Positions 44,121 to 53,691 of a DNA stretch of 64,000 nt are shown here, piece by piece; the first letter of the stretch is position 1, and every line of letters starts with the position of its first letter. Below the pieces are notes generated by a model. The model saw nothing but the letters and a program-made list of their open reading frames with translations, had not been told where the DNA came from and did no database searches. The position numbers and the translations under genes were made by a program. The DNA comes from Oscillospiraceae bacterium (lineage in GTDB: Bacteria > Bacillota > Clostridia > Oscillospirales > CAG-272): NCBI GenBank assembly GCA_015064205.1, contig SVSR01000002.1, positions 86,567 to 150,566 of the forward strand, in the 5' to 3' direction.

Positions 44121-44239
44121 TTTTCAACAATGTTATTAATTATGTTGAAAACTCGGTTGAAAAGTGTTGTTTAAAAATAATTTTTATTATAAAATAACGC
44201 TTTACACGGTTGAAAAAATTATCTGCATCCTGTTGAAAA
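44121..44239. repeat. Cluster of TTTTCAACA-type 9-mers between gyrB and gyrA
   Basis: Three exact copies, at 44121-44129 (+), 44143-44151 (-) and 44231-44239 (-), plus two TTTTCAACC variants on the minus strand at 44155-44163 and 44208-44216. The first two form an inverted repeat just after the gyrB stop and could also act as its terminator. Same 9-mer as in the dnaA-dnaN gap. Confidence 0.6.
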
Positions 44240-44282
44240 ACAGAATTGCTTGTTTAAAAACTGACAGATCAGGAGAAAAGAT

Positions 44283-46772
44283 GTGGAAAGAAAAAATATG
44301 AACTACGAGTTTCCTAATCAGAAGATCGTAGATATTGAAATTGACAGAGAAGTTAAAAAATCATTTATAGACTACTCGATGAGCGTTATAATGTCGCGTG
44401 CGCTTCCTGACGTAAGAGACGGTCTTAAGCCTGTTCACAGACGTATTCTTTACGCTATGTATGAGGACCATCTTACGTATGACAAGCCGTTTCGTAAGTC
44501 GGCAACGACAGTCGGTAACGTGCTCGGTAGATACCATCCGCACGGCGACACGGCAGTTTACGATACGATGGTAAGACTTGCTCAGCCCTTCTCTATGAGA
44601 TATATTCTCGTTCAGGGTCAGGGTAACTTCGGCAGCATCGACGGTGACGGCGCGGCTGCATACCGTTATACGGAAGCAAGAATGGCACGCCTTGCTGATT
44701 CGCTTCTTGTTGATATTGAAAAGGATATAGTAGATTTTGTACCTAACTTTGATAACAGCCGTCAGGAGCCTTCGGTTCTTCCTGCAAGATTCCCGAACCT
44801 TCTTGTTAACGGTTCTGTTGGTATTGCCGTTGGTATGGCAACCAATATACCTCCGCACAATCTTGGCGAGGTTATTGACGGTACGATATTCGTTATGGAA
44901 AATCCCGACTGCAGTGTCAGCGAGATAATGCAATACATCAAGGGACCCGATTTTCCGACAGCTGCAACTATTTACGGCACGTCGGGAATAATTGAGGCAT
45001 ATACGACGGGACGCGGAAAGATAACTGTTCGGGCAAAGGCCGAAATTGACGAAGACAATTACAGAATCATAGTTTCTGAGATACCGTATCAGGTAAATAA
45101 GAGCACGCTCGTCGGCTCTATATACGATCTTATAAAGGAAAAGCGCATAGAGGGCCTTATGGAAGTGCGCGATGAATCAGGCCGCGACGGTATGAGAATA
45201 GTTCTCGAATACCGCCATGATGCAAACGCGCAGGTAATACTTAACAAACTTTATAAGTATACACAGCTTCAGGATACATTTGCGGCAAATATGGTAGCGC
45301 TTGTTGATAACGTTCCTCAGGTGCTCGGCATAAAGCCGATACTTGAAGCTTATATAAAGCATCAGGAAGACGTTATCGTCAGAAGAACTAACTTTGATCT
45401 TAAAAAAGCACGCCATGAGCTTCATATAAATGAAGGTTACAGCCGTGCTATCGACCATATTGATGAGATAATAAAAACGATCAGAGCAAGTGATTCCGTT
45501 GCCGATGCAAAGGTAAACCTTGTTGAAAAGTTTGAGTTTTCTGAACTTCAGGCTCAGGCGATAGTTGAAATGACTCTCGGACGTCTTTCCGGTCTTGAAA
45601 GACAGAAGATCAATGACAGAATAGCACAGCTTACAGAAAAGATAGGCGAGCTTGAGGCTATTCTTGCCGATGAAAACAAGGTTAAAGAGGTTATCAAGGA
45701 AGAGCTTCTTGCGATCAAGGACAGATTTAACGACGAAAGACGTACAGAAATCGTTGAAGCAGAGGACGATATTGATATAGAGGACCTTATCGAGCGTCAC
45801 ACATGCGTTATAACAATGACAAATTCGGGTTATATCAAGCGCCAGCGCTCAGACGTATATTCTGCTCAGCGCCGCGGCGGTAAGGGTATAATCGGTATGA
45901 CAACTAAGGAAGAAGATTTTGTTGAAAATGTTATAGCCTGCAACAGTCACTCTTATTTGCTTATATTTACGTCAAACGGTAAGGTACACATGCGCAAGGC
46001 ATACAGAATACCCGAGGCCGGCAGAACGGCAAAGGGTACTAATATCGTTAACATACTCGAGCTTGCGGATAACGAAAAGATAACGTCGATCATATCTGTT
46101 GGCGGCTTCTTTGAAAACGAGTATCTCACGATGATCACAAGAAACGGTGTTATCAAGAGAACCAACCTTTCCGCATTCGAATATCAGCGTAAGGGCGGAA
46201 AGATAGCGATCGATCTTGACGAGGGCGACGAGCTATTATACGTTAAGCATACAGACGGAAACAGAAACATTATTCTTGCAACTCATGACGGTATGGCGGT
46301 ACGTTTTGACGAAAATGACGTACGTGTTATGGGCAGAACGGCAAGAGGTGTTCGCGGTATAAGACTTTCAGAAGGAGACTATGTTGCAGGGGCAACGATA
46401 GTTGAAGATGACAAGACTCTTATAACTATTACAGAAAACGGCTTTGGTAAGAAGTGCGACTTTGATAACTACACTTGCCACAACAGAGGCGGTAAGGGTG
46501 TAACCTGCCATAATATCACCGAAAAAACAGGTAAGCTTGCCGGAATAATGGCAGTTGAGGAAAATGACGACCTCCTTATGATAACAAATGAAGGAACGAT
46601 GATAAGAATCCCCGTCCAGGGAATACCCGTATACAGCAGAACTGCAAGCGGAGTTATTGTTATGCGTCTTGATGAGGGAGCAAAGGTTGTTAACTTCACA
46701 AAGGTATCAAAGGACGAAGACGACGTTGAAGAAGCATCTGATACTGAAGGCGCTGAGGAAATATCAGAATGA
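44283..46772 (+). CDS. gyrA: DNA gyrase subunit A
   Basis: 829 residues. Catalytic core with active-site Tyr 129 in AAAYRYTEARM, quinolone region HPHGDTAVYDT (Thr at the E. coli Ser83 position, Asp kept), and the C-terminal beta-pinwheel with the GyrA box QRRGGKG, so gyrase rather than topoisomerase IV. Start is GTG 44283, seven bases after AGGAG; an ATG 15 bases later is possible. Acidic tail. Stop overlaps the following lipoprotein gene by four bases. Confidence 0.96.
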   Translation: MERKNMNYEFPNQKIVDIEIDREVKKSFIDYSMSVIMSRALPDVRDGLKPVHRRILYAMYEDHLTYDKPFRKSATTVGNVLGRYHPHGDTAVYDTMVRLAQPFSMRYILVQGQGNFGSIDGDGAAAYRYTEARMARLADSLLVDIEKDIVDFVPNFDNSRQEPSVLPARFPNLLVNGSVGIAVGMATNIPPHNLGEVIDGTIFVMENPDCSVSEIMQYIKGPDFPTAATIYGTSGIIEAYTTGRGKITVRAKAEIDEDNYRIIVSEIPYQVNKSTLVGSIYDLIKEKRIEGLMEVRDESGRDGMRIVLEYRHDANAQVILNKLYKYTQLQDTFAANMVALVDNVPQVLGIKPILEAYIKHQEDVIVRRTNFDLKKARHELHINEGYSRAIDHIDEIIKTIRASDSVADAKVNLVEKFEFSELQAQAIVEMTLGRLSGLERQKINDRIAQLTEKIGELEAILADENKVKEVIKEELLAIKDRFNDERRTEIVEAEDDIDIEDLIERHTCVITMTNSGYIKRQRSDVYSAQRRGGKGIIGMTTKEEDFVENVIACNSHSYLLIFTSNGKVHMRKAYRIPEAGRTAKGTNIVNILELADNEKITSIISVGGFFENEYLTMITRNGVIKRTNLSAFEYQRKGGKIAIDLDEGDELLYVKHTDGNRNIILATHDGMAVRFDENDVRVMGRTARGVRGIRLSEGDYVAGATIVEDDKTLITITENGFGKKCDFDNYTCHNRGGKGVTCHNITEKTGKLAGIMAVEENDDLLMITNEGTMIRIPVQGIPVYSRTASGVIVMRLDEGAKVVNFTKVSKDEDDVEEASDTEGAEEISE

Positions 46773-47335
46773 TAAAACGAATTGTTCTTTTAATACTCGC
46801 AATAGCTCTTACTTTTTCACTTCTGTCATGCTCGGGTGCTGACAACGAGGCTCTTATGGAAGAGCTTCCCGGGCTTATACAAGAGGGAAGGGAGCTTCTT
46901 GATATCGTGTACGGCAAGGGACTGACGACAGATGCTGAGAGGGCAGAGTCTATAAGAGAGGGATACGTTTGTGTATCGGAGAATGCCCCGTATCAGTCAA
47001 CCGGAGAGCTGAAGGTAGCTTTTGCAAAGGTTTTCTCAAAGGAATATGAGACCGTACTTTACATGACGGCTCTTAATAATATAACCTATGAGGGCGGAGA
47101 TATATCCCCAAGGTATCTTGAATCAAAAGAGGGACTTCTTTTCGTTGACAGCTCGTATGAATCGCAGATACTTGAAAGGGAGCCGTTATATAACAGTATA
47201 AAAATTATCAAGTCAAACAGATTTATGGCAGAGATAGAAATTACGATGATCTATAACGACGGCAGAGAAGAAGCGGAAACGTTTGTTGTTGTTAACGAAG
47301 ACGGCAAGTGGAAGCTTGATTCGTCAGTACTCTGA
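46769..47335 (+). CDS. Small lipoprotein of unknown function coupled to gyrA
   Basis: 188 residues, not recognised. N-terminal MIKRIVLLILAIALTFSLLSC is a lipoprotein signal with Cys 21 as the lipid site. The mature part is acidic, with a helical first third (EELPGLIQEGRELLDIVYGKG), then beta-rich sequence ending FVVVNEDGKWKLDSSVL, which recalls NTF2-like or DUF4878-type folds. It starts within the gyrA stop (ATGA), a tight link that is odd for an exported protein. Confidence 0.75.
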   Translation: MIKRIVLLILAIALTFSLLSCSGADNEALMEELPGLIQEGRELLDIVYGKGLTTDAERAESIREGYVCVSENAPYQSTGELKVAFAKVFSKEYETVLYMTALNNITYEGGDISPRYLESKEGLLFVDSSYESQILEREPLYNSIKIIKSNRFMAEIEITMIYNDGREEAETFVVVNEDGKWKLDSSVL

Positions 47336-47362
47336 CCGTTTATAATGAAAGGGAAATAACAG

Positions 47363-48481
47363 ATGGCTAAGGAAAAAAAGCAAACATCTAAAAAGCCTGA
47401 ATCGCTTGATGCAGCAGGAAAGAAAAAAGCTCTTGAGAGCGCAATTTCACAAATAGAGAAGGATTTCGGCGAGGGCGCTATTATGAGAATGGGAAGCGCG
47501 GCTATGGACGTACAGGTTGTACCGACAGGCTCGCTGACACTTGACCTTGCACTTGGAGTCGGCGGTATTCCGCGCGGCAGGATCATAGAAGTATTCGGCC
47601 CCGAATCATCAGGTAAGACAACCGTTGCGCTTCATATGGTAGCCGAGGTGCAGAAAACCGGCGGTGAAGCGGCGTACATTGACGCTGAGCATGCGCTTGA
47701 CCCGATATATGCAAAAAATATCGGTGTTGATATTGACAATCTTCTCGTAAGCCAGCCTTCAAGCGGTGAAGACGCGCTTGAAATTGCAGAAAAGCTCGTG
47801 CTTTCGGGTGCTATTGACATTATCGTTGTAGACTCGGTTGCGGCGCTTGTAACTCAGGCGGAGATCGACGGCGATATGGGCTCGTCGCACGTTGGTCAGC
47901 AGGCAAGGCTTATGTCGCAGGCTATGAGAAAGCTTGCGGGTATCGTTTCCAAATCAAACTGTATAATAATCTTTATAAATCAGCTTCGTGAAAAGATAGG
48001 CGTTATGTACGGTAACCCTGAAACAACAACGGGCGGACGTGCGCTTAAATTCTACACATCTGTAAGAATAGACATAAGAAAATCAGACGTTATCAAAAAC
48101 GGCTCGGAGATAATAGGAAGCCGCGTTAAATGCAAGGTTGTTAAAAACAAGGTTGCGGCGCCCTTCAAGACTGCGGAATTTGATATTATCTACGGTAAGG
48201 GTGTGTCAAAGACGGGCGAGGTTGTTGACGTGGGATGCGAGCTTGGCATTATTGCAAAAAGCGGTTCATGGTTCTCATATGAGGGCGAGAGGATCGGTCA
48301 GGGACGTGAAAACGTAAAGAAGTATTTTGAAGCAAACCCCGAAAAGCTTGCGGTTGTTGAAGCGGCTATAAAAGAGAGAATGAGCCAGAAGGCTTCTCTT
48401 GGCGAGCAGTCGTTTGGTAATAATGATTACGATGACGAGTTTGATATAAAGCTTCTTGAAGCCGGCGAAGATATTGAATAA
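47363..48481 (+). CDS. recA: Recombinase RecA
   Basis: 372 residues. Walker [22 protein letters not shown], Walker [13 protein letters not shown]2 loop [20 protein letters not shown], acidic C-terminus. Homologous recombination and SOS coprotease. GAAAGGGAAATAACAG precedes ATG 47363. I found no Firmicute LexA operator (CGAAC-N4-GTTCG type) upstream. Followed by recX. Confidence 0.98.
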   Translation: MAKEKKQTSKKPESLDAAGKKKALESAISQIEKDFGEGAIMRMGSAAMDVQVVPTGSLTLDLALGVGGIPRGRIIEVFGPESSGKTTVALHMVAEVQKTGGEAAYIDAEHALDPIYAKNIGVDIDNLLVSQPSSGEDALEIAEKLVLSGAIDIIVVDSVAALVTQAEIDGDMGSSHVGQQARLMSQAMRKLAGIVSKSNCIIIFINQLREKIGVMYGNPETTTGGRALKFYTSVRIDIRKSDVIKNGSEIIGSRVKCKVVKNKVAAPFKTAEFDIIYGKGVSKTGEVVDVGCELGIIAKSGSWFSYEGERIGQGRENVKKYFEANPEKLAVVEAAIKERMSQKASLGEQSFGNNDYDDEFDIKLLEAGEDIE

Positions 48482-48492
48482 ATATCATACAT

Positions 48493-48990
48493 ATGAAAGA
48501 AATTGATTTTACTCTTGAGGGTATATACAAAGAATCCGAGTCTTTTTGCCGCGTTCGCGAAAAGGCAATGGTCTATCTTTCCTATTCGGATCATACCTTG
48601 AAATCAATGCGTGAAAAGCTGAGTGAAAACGGCTTTGAAAGCGACGAAATAAACGAGGTGTTAAAATACCTTGTTAAGCGCGGGTATATCAACGAAAAAG
48701 CCTATTTTGAGAGATTTTGCAATTATTGTGCGCTCAAAAAGGGCTGGGGAAGTCGCCGCATTGAGACGGAGGCTTATAAAAAAGGCTTTGCCAAAAAAAC
48801 GGTTGAAGACAATTCGGAGGCAGTTTTTGGTGCTATTGACTTTGATGAGATATGCCGTGAGCAGCTTATAAAGAAAAAAACCGACTTTTCAGATAAAAAA
48901 TCAAGGGATAAGGCAATATCATCGCTTATTCGTCTGGGATTTACACTTTCTCAGATAAAAGAAGCAATAAATAATATAAAAGAAGAATAA
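48493..48990 (+). CDS. recX: Regulatory protein RecX
   Basis: 165 residues of three-helix repeats, including AMVYLSYSDHTLKSMREKL and VLKYLVKRGYINEKAYFERF, and ISSLIRLGFTLSQIKEAI near the end. Modulates RecA filaments. Directly after recA, as usual. Confidence 0.93.
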   Translation: MKEIDFTLEGIYKESESFCRVREKAMVYLSYSDHTLKSMREKLSENGFESDEINEVLKYLVKRGYINEKAYFERFCNYCALKKGWGSRRIETEAYKKGFAKKTVEDNSEAVFGAIDFDEICREQLIKKKTDFSDKKSRDKAISSLIRLGFTLSQIKEAINNIKEE

Positions 48991-49018
48991 AACAAATACC
49001 ATAATTACCCGGAAAGGA

Positions 49019-50377
49019 ATGGTTATATTGAATAATAAAGTAAACGAGCCCCTAAAGGTTGGTTTTGTATCGCTCGGTTGCCCGAAAAATCAGCTTGATA
49101 CCGAAGTAATGTTAAAAGAGCTTTACGATGAGGGCTATGAGATCGTTTCCGAGGAGACCGAGGCAGACATTATTATTATCAACACGTGCGCGTTTATTGA
49201 AAGCGCAAAAAAAGAAGCTATCGACAACATACTAGACATAGCGTGGCTCAAACAGCATCATACACTAAAGGGAATAGTTGTTACGGGTTGTCTTGCAGAG
49301 AGATACAGAGATGAGATCTTCAAGGAGCTTCCCGAGGTTGACGCCCTGCTTGGCGTTGGCTCGATACATTCTGTCTGTAAGGCTGTTAGCGAAGTTGCAA
49401 AGGGAAGAAAATTTTCCGAATACAATGATAAAAACACAGTGGCGCTCGGCGGAGAAAGAATAATCACAACACCTGAATATACGGCATACTTAAAGATATC
49501 CGAGGGCTGTGATAACAAGTGCAGCTACTGCGCGATACCTTCTATAAGAGGCAAATTCAGAAGCAGGCCGATGGAAGACATACTTGCCGAGGCAAAAGAG
49601 CTATGCGAGAGCGGAGAGCTTAAGGAGCTTTGCATCGTTGCGCAGGACACTACCAGATACGGAGTTGACCTTTATGGTAAATACGCGCTTGCAGAGCTTT
49701 TGCAAAAGCTTTGCGATGAAACAACTGTGCCGTGGATAAGAATTCTTTACTGCTACCCCGATAAGATCACCGACGAGCTTATCGAGGTTATAAAGAAAAA
49801 TGATAAAATAGTAAAATATATGGATCTTCCGATACAGCATTTCTCCGATCCTGTGCTAAAAAGAATGAACAGGCATGGAGACAGCGCGCTGATTCGTGAG
49901 GTTTTTGAGAAAATACGACGCGAGATACCCGATATAGTTATAAGAACGACAGCAATAGTAGGCTTCCCCGGTGAAACCGACGAGGATTTTACAAAGCTTT
50001 GCGAGTTTGTTAAAGAAATGAAGCTTGAACATTTCGGCGCATTTACCTATTCAAGAGAAGAGGATACGCCGGCGTACGATCTTGAGGATCAGATAGACGA
50101 GCAACTAAAGCAGGACAGATACGATATTATAATGAAAATGCAGCTTGAAATTAACGCGGCTGTTAATGAAAAGCGCAAGGGACAAGAGCTTAAAGTGCTT
50201 GTTGAGGGCTATGACGAGGTAGCAGAGGCGTATGCGGCACGAAGCTATGCGGACGCGCCCGATATAGATTCCAAGGTTTATTTCGTTGCAAAGCGCGGAC
50301 AGTACACACCCGGAGATTTCGTCAGGGTAAAGATCACAGACGTTTGCGATTACGACCTCGTTGGCGAAGTATTGTGA
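49019..50377 (+). CDS. rimO: Ribosomal protein uS12 methylthiotransferase RimO
   Basis: 452 residues. Radical-SAM enzyme adding a methylthio group to an Asp of uS12. UPF0004 domain with three Cys (SLGCPKNQ, INTCAF, VTGCLAER), radical-SAM CDNKCSYCAIP, and the C-terminal TRAM domain. RimO rather than MiaB is favoured by GCPKNQLDTE and IRGKFRSRP. ATG 49019 abuts the GGAAAGG site; TTG 49028 has better spacing and may be the true start. Confidence 0.94.
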   Translation: MVILNNKVNEPLKVGFVSLGCPKNQLDTEVMLKELYDEGYEIVSEETEADIIIINTCAFIESAKKEAIDNILDIAWLKQHHTLKGIVVTGCLAERYRDEIFKELPEVDALLGVGSIHSVCKAVSEVAKGRKFSEYNDKNTVALGGERIITTPEYTAYLKISEGCDNKCSYCAIPSIRGKFRSRPMEDILAEAKELCESGELKELCIVAQDTTRYGVDLYGKYALAELLQKLCDETTVPWIRILYCYPDKITDELIEVIKKNDKIVKYMDLPIQHFSDPVLKRMNRHGDSALIREVFEKIRREIPDIVIRTTAIVGFPGETDEDFTKLCEFVKEMKLEHFGAFTYSREEDTPAYDLEDQIDEQLKQDRYDIIMKMQLEINAAVNEKRKGQELKVLVEGYDEVAEAYAARSYADAPDIDSKVYFVAKRGQYTPGDFVRVKITDVCDYDLVGEVL

Positions 50378-50391
50378 GAGGGGGAAGGTTT

Positions 50392-50976
50392 ATGAAAATG
50401 AATTTACCAAACAAATTATCAATTTTCCGTATAATTCTCGTTCCCTTCTTTATGTTTTTCATAGCATGCCCCGTACTTGGAGAGGGCATTTCGAGAATAG
50501 TGGCGGCGGCGATTTTCGTTATCGCGTCGCTGACGGACATGATAGACGGAATGATCGCCAGAAAATACAATCTTATAACAAATTTCGGAAAATTCATTGA
50601 TCCTCTTGCCGATAAATTTCTCGTTTTCGGCGCGCTGATCACGATGCTTGCTAGATATACCTATTTAAAGGGGTTTGTTATAGTTGCAACCGTCGTTTTC
50701 TTCCGAGAGCTTGCGGTAACGTCGATGAGGCTTTTGGTTGTAAAGGGCAGCGGCAAGGTAATAGCGGCAAGCTGGCTTGGCAAGGTCAAAACTGTTTCGC
50801 AGATAGTTTGTATCGTAACACTTTTGACAGAGCCGGTCATATTTGGCAAAATCCCGTTTTTCGAGGCGTATCACCCTCTGTCATATATAACAATGACTGT
50901 AATGACTGTCATGACACTCTGGTCGGGAATCGACTATCTTTCAGCCTATCTTCCCGGTATTGACTCAAACGATTAA
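50392..50976 (+). CDS. pgsA: CDP-diacylglycerol--glycerol-3-phosphate 3-phosphatidyltransferase
   Basis: 194 residues, multi-pass membrane enzyme of phosphatidylglycerol synthesis. The CDP-alcohol phosphotransferase motif D-G-x2-A-R-x8-G-x3-D-x3-D is complete in DMIDGMIARK...FGKFIDPLADK. Start at ATG 50392 after GGGGAAGG; six bases later another ATG is in frame. A 16-residue upstream extension inside rimO is rejected. The rimO-pgsA order is common in Firmicutes (often near recA). Confidence 0.95.
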   Translation: MKMNLPNKLSIFRIILVPFFMFFIACPVLGEGISRIVAAAIFVIASLTDMIDGMIARKYNLITNFGKFIDPLADKFLVFGALITMLARYTYLKGFVIVATVVFFRELAVTSMRLLVVKGSGKVIAASWLGKVKTVSQIVCIVTLLTEPVIFGKIPFFEAYHPLSYITMTVMTVMTLWSGIDYLSAYLPGIDSND

Positions 50977-51007
50977 GTAAATTATAAAGCACAGAAAGGA
51001 AAAAATC

Positions 51008-52120
51008 ATGAAAAAATTAACTTTTGCACTTTTTGTTTCTCTTATCGTAGCGCTCCTTTTAGTAACGAGCGTATCTGCTGCCTCCGTTAAATACGAGGGT
51101 ACGACGGGAGATCTATCTTGGAAGGTATACGATGACGGCGAGCTTGTTATAAGCGGCAGCGCCGAGATGCCCGACTATGAGCTTTCATCAAGCAAGAGAG
51201 CCCCCTGGTACTCATACAGAAGCTTAATTACTGAAATTACAATTAAAAGCGGCGTAAAGTCAATTGGTGACTATGCTTTTTACAGCCTTACAAAGGCAGA
51301 AACAGTAACCGTTCCGAGAACGGTAAAGTCGGTTGGCGACCGTGTTTTCGCTGAATGTAAATTACTTGAAGCGGTAACTTTCCCCAATACTGTTACAACT
51401 TTTGGAACGTACGTTTTTGAAAACTGTGCGGCGCTTGAAGAAGTAACTCTCCCCAGCGGACTTAACGCTATTAATACCGGAACATTCTACGGCTGCACAA
51501 GTCTTATAGATGTCGTGCTCCCCGACGAACCGTCAAAGATACGCACTAAAGCATTTTACGACTGTGCTTCTCTCTATGATATCGTAATCCCCTATTCTGT
51601 TGTTGAGATCGGGGAAGAAGCGTTTGTCGGATGCGTTGACCTTGAAGAAATGTATTTCCTTGGTGACGCGCCCACACTTAAGGCGTCATCAGGAAAATCA
51701 GTTTTTGAAGATAACGATGATCTTTACATCTACTACATGGACGGTGCGTCAGGCTTTACAAAGGGCACATGGAGAACGCTCAACGTTGAAAAATATGACG
51801 GAGATGACTTTGAATACGGTGTTGCTGAAGATGAAGACGATAGCGATGAGGACGATTGGATAAGCGATAACACACCCGGCAATACAAATTCAAGTTCAAG
51901 CAGCAAGGGCGATCTTGGCGACCTTAATGAAGACGACAAGATAAACTCAGCAGACCTCAGAATTCTCAGAAACTGCCTCTCCGGTCAGAAAAATTATGAT
52001 ATAGATGACTATAAAAAGAGAGCAGACGTTGACGATGACGGTAAGGTGACTGTTATCGATTACATTATCCTTGCAAGATATATCGACGGCTGGAAGGGCT
52101 ACGACGAACTTCCGTACTGA
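51008..52120 (+). CDS. Secreted BspA-like leucine-rich-repeat protein with C-terminal type I dockerin
   Basis: 370 residues. Signal peptide ending near residue 25 (TSVSAAS), then BspA-type repeats (~60-230) with SIGDYAFYSL, SVGDRVFAEC, TFGTYVFENC, INTGTFYGC, IRTKAFYDC and IGEEAFVGC units. A Ser/Asp-rich linker (270-300) leads to a dockerin: GDLNEDDKINSADLRILRNCL and ADVDDDGKVTVIDYIILARYI, two calcium-binding loops. Dockerins plug into cohesins on scaffoldins, so this protein may be displayed on a cellulosome-like complex or the cell surface. No cohesin lies in this window. The repeats suggest protein or host binding rather than catalysis. Confidence 0.88.
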   Translation: MKKLTFALFVSLIVALLLVTSVSAASVKYEGTTGDLSWKVYDDGELVISGSAEMPDYELSSSKRAPWYSYRSLITEITIKSGVKSIGDYAFYSLTKAETVTVPRTVKSVGDRVFAECKLLEAVTFPNTVTTFGTYVFENCAALEEVTLPSGLNAINTGTFYGCTSLIDVVLPDEPSKIRTKAFYDCASLYDIVIPYSVVEIGEEAFVGCVDLEEMYFLGDAPTLKASSGKSVFEDNDDLYIYYMDGASGFTKGTWRTLNVEKYDGDDFEYGVAEDEDDSDEDDWISDNTPGNTNSSSSSKGDLGDLNEDDKINSADLRILRNCLSGQKNYDIDDYKKRADVDDDGKVTVIDYIILARYIDGWKGYDELPY

Positions 52121-52143
52121 TTATAAATAAAAAGAAGCCAAAT

Positions 52144-52175
52144 AAAAAAAGGATGCCGATCGGCATCCTTTTTTT
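52144..52175. terminator. Bidirectional terminator between the dockerin gene (+) and MORN gene (-)
   Basis: Seven A, palindrome GGATGCCGATCGGCATCC (52151-52168), seven T; U tracts on both strands. Confidence 0.9.
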
Positions 52176-52187
52176 ATTGCTATTATC

Positions 52188-53036
52188 TTAAGCGGCAGAG
52201 TCCGCGCTTACTGTTATACCTTCGGTTTCGCTTGCACGTACTATAACGCCGTTTTCAAAATAACCGCTGTATTCGCGGCCGCTCGGCCATGTGTACTTGC
52301 CCTGACCGTGAAGCTTGTTGTTTAAAAACTCGCCTTCGTATATCTCACCGTTTGCCCAGGTGTATACTCCGTGTCCTGTACGTACATCATCTTTGAAATC
52401 GCCAACGTATTTGTCTCCGTTGGGAAAAACGTATGTTCCCGTACCGTTTCGTTTATCGTCAAGGTACTCACCGTCATATATAGAACCGTCGCTCCAGACG
52501 TATTTCCCGTGTCCGTTCTTGCGGTCGTTTGCATACATGCCTTCGTAAACCGAGCCGTCTGTCCAAACGTATTTGCCCATACCTTCTTTTTTGCCCTTGA
52601 CGAAATTACCTTCGTAAGTATCGCCGTTTGCAAACTTGAATACACCGTATCCGTCAAGAGCGTTGTTTTTAAACTCTCCCTCGTAGTAATCGCCGTTAGC
52701 GTAGGTTATCTTACCGCTGCCGTCTTTTCCGAGGTTTTCTATGTTGCCGTTGTATACGTCACCGTTGGAATAGGTGATAACACCGTCTATTCCGTCAACC
52801 TTGGCTGTGATCCCGTCAGAATAATAAAGCTTTCCGCTGACAAGCGCCCCCTCGGAGTTGACTTTTCCAAAGTATTTTACCGTACCGCCGTCATCGGTTT
52901 TTATTCTTATATATCTCGTTCCGCTTAAGTATATGCATATAATAAGGAAAAGCAGACATATTGCGGCGGCGGCGATTATTGCGAGAATAATGTTAAAAGT
53001 ACCGCCCTTCTTATTTTTGCTTGTGTTATTATCCAT
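52188..53036 (-). CDS. Membrane-anchored MORN-repeat protein
   Basis: 282 residues. Short basic N-terminus, one transmembrane helix (about 15-40), a beta-rich segment, then about eight tandem 23-residue MORN repeats (pattern YEGxFxxxxxxGxGxYxWxxGxx) from residue ~113 to 270. MORN arrays form elongated beta sheets that bind lipids or other proteins. The orientation suggests the repeats are outside the cell. Partner unknown. It has its own GGAG site and lies next to an unknown membrane protein gene. Confidence 0.85.
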   Translation of the reverse strand: MDNNTSKNKKGGTFNIILAIIAAAAICLLFLIICIYLSGTRYIRIKTDDGGTVKYFGKVNSEGALVSGKLYYSDGITAKVDGIDGVITYSNGDVYNGNIENLGKDGSGKITYANGDYYEGEFKNNALDGYGVFKFANGDTYEGNFVKGKKEGMGKYVWTDGSVYEGMYANDRKNGHGKYVWSDGSIYDGEYLDDKRNGTGTYVFPNGDKYVGDFKDDVRTGHGVYTWANGEIYEGEFLNNKLHGQGKYTWPSGREYSGYFENGVIVRASETEGITVSADSAA

Positions 53037-53092
53037 AAGCGTTAAGCTCCTTTCTTGTAAGAAAACAAAGGATAAGTATAGTATAATTATGG

Positions 53093-53626
53093 TTAATTTG
53101 AGCCGCCTTTAATCATCGCAGCAAAGTTTTCTGCCATTTGTATAAGCTCTGGCAGAGCAATATATGCTATAGCGGCAAGAATTATGAGTAAAACAAAGGA
53201 AATTATGACGGAAAATGGGCTCGCTCCGTTCTTAACGTAAAGCTTTTGTGCTCTTTGAAGGTTTTTTTCGGGTATGTAGTATCTGCGCTTCATTATATCC
53301 GCTTTGTCCGTATCTTCTGTGATAACGAGCTTTGATAAAAGACTGTTTGATGAAAGCGCACGCCTTATAAAGAAATTGGACACACCCGAGGCCGACAAAG
53401 GCAGAGCCTTTTCGGGCAAGTCGGCGCCGCCCCGTATAAGGTATGATACGAATCTTCCGATTAATAAGCGGTTATATAGGCATACGACTGCGGCTATTGC
53501 AAAGCCTGCGATAATAGCCCATATAATTATACTTCCACTGACTATCGGACCGCCGAAATTAAGTTCGGCCGAGAAAAACGCCTTTATATCGTCAAATATC
53601 GCTTTGAAAAAATCAATTATTACCAT
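53093..53626 (-). CDS. Two-helix membrane protein of unknown function
   Basis: 177 residues from ATG 53626 (a GTG start at 53641 would add five). Not recognised. Hydrophobic helices at about 29-51 and 139-160, with a cytoplasmic-looking middle rich in Lys/Arg (RRALSSNSLLSKLVITEDTDKADIMKRRYYIPEKN) and a short C-terminal segment ending KGGSN. Between serS and the MORN gene; its 3' end is 56 bases upstream of the MORN start. No catalytic motif seen. Confidence 0.65.
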   Translation of the reverse strand: MVIIDFFKAIFDDIKAFFSAELNFGGPIVSGSIIIWAIIAGFAIAAVVCLYNRLLIGRFVSYLIRGGADLPEKALPLSASGVSNFFIRRALSSNSLLSKLVITEDTDKADIMKRRYYIPEKNLQRAQKLYVKNGASPFSVIISFVLLIILAAIAYIALPELIQMAENFAAMIKGGSN

Positions 53627-53691
53627 ATTTGTGTACTGCACCTTTCTGAAAGCACGGTTTTGTGCTAAACAGATCTATATTACAGTGTCAA

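Noticed and set aside
47300..47362. LexA/SOS operator before recA
   Set aside because: No Firmicute SOS-box palindrome found; a weak TTGATT-19-TATAAT promoter is all that is visible.
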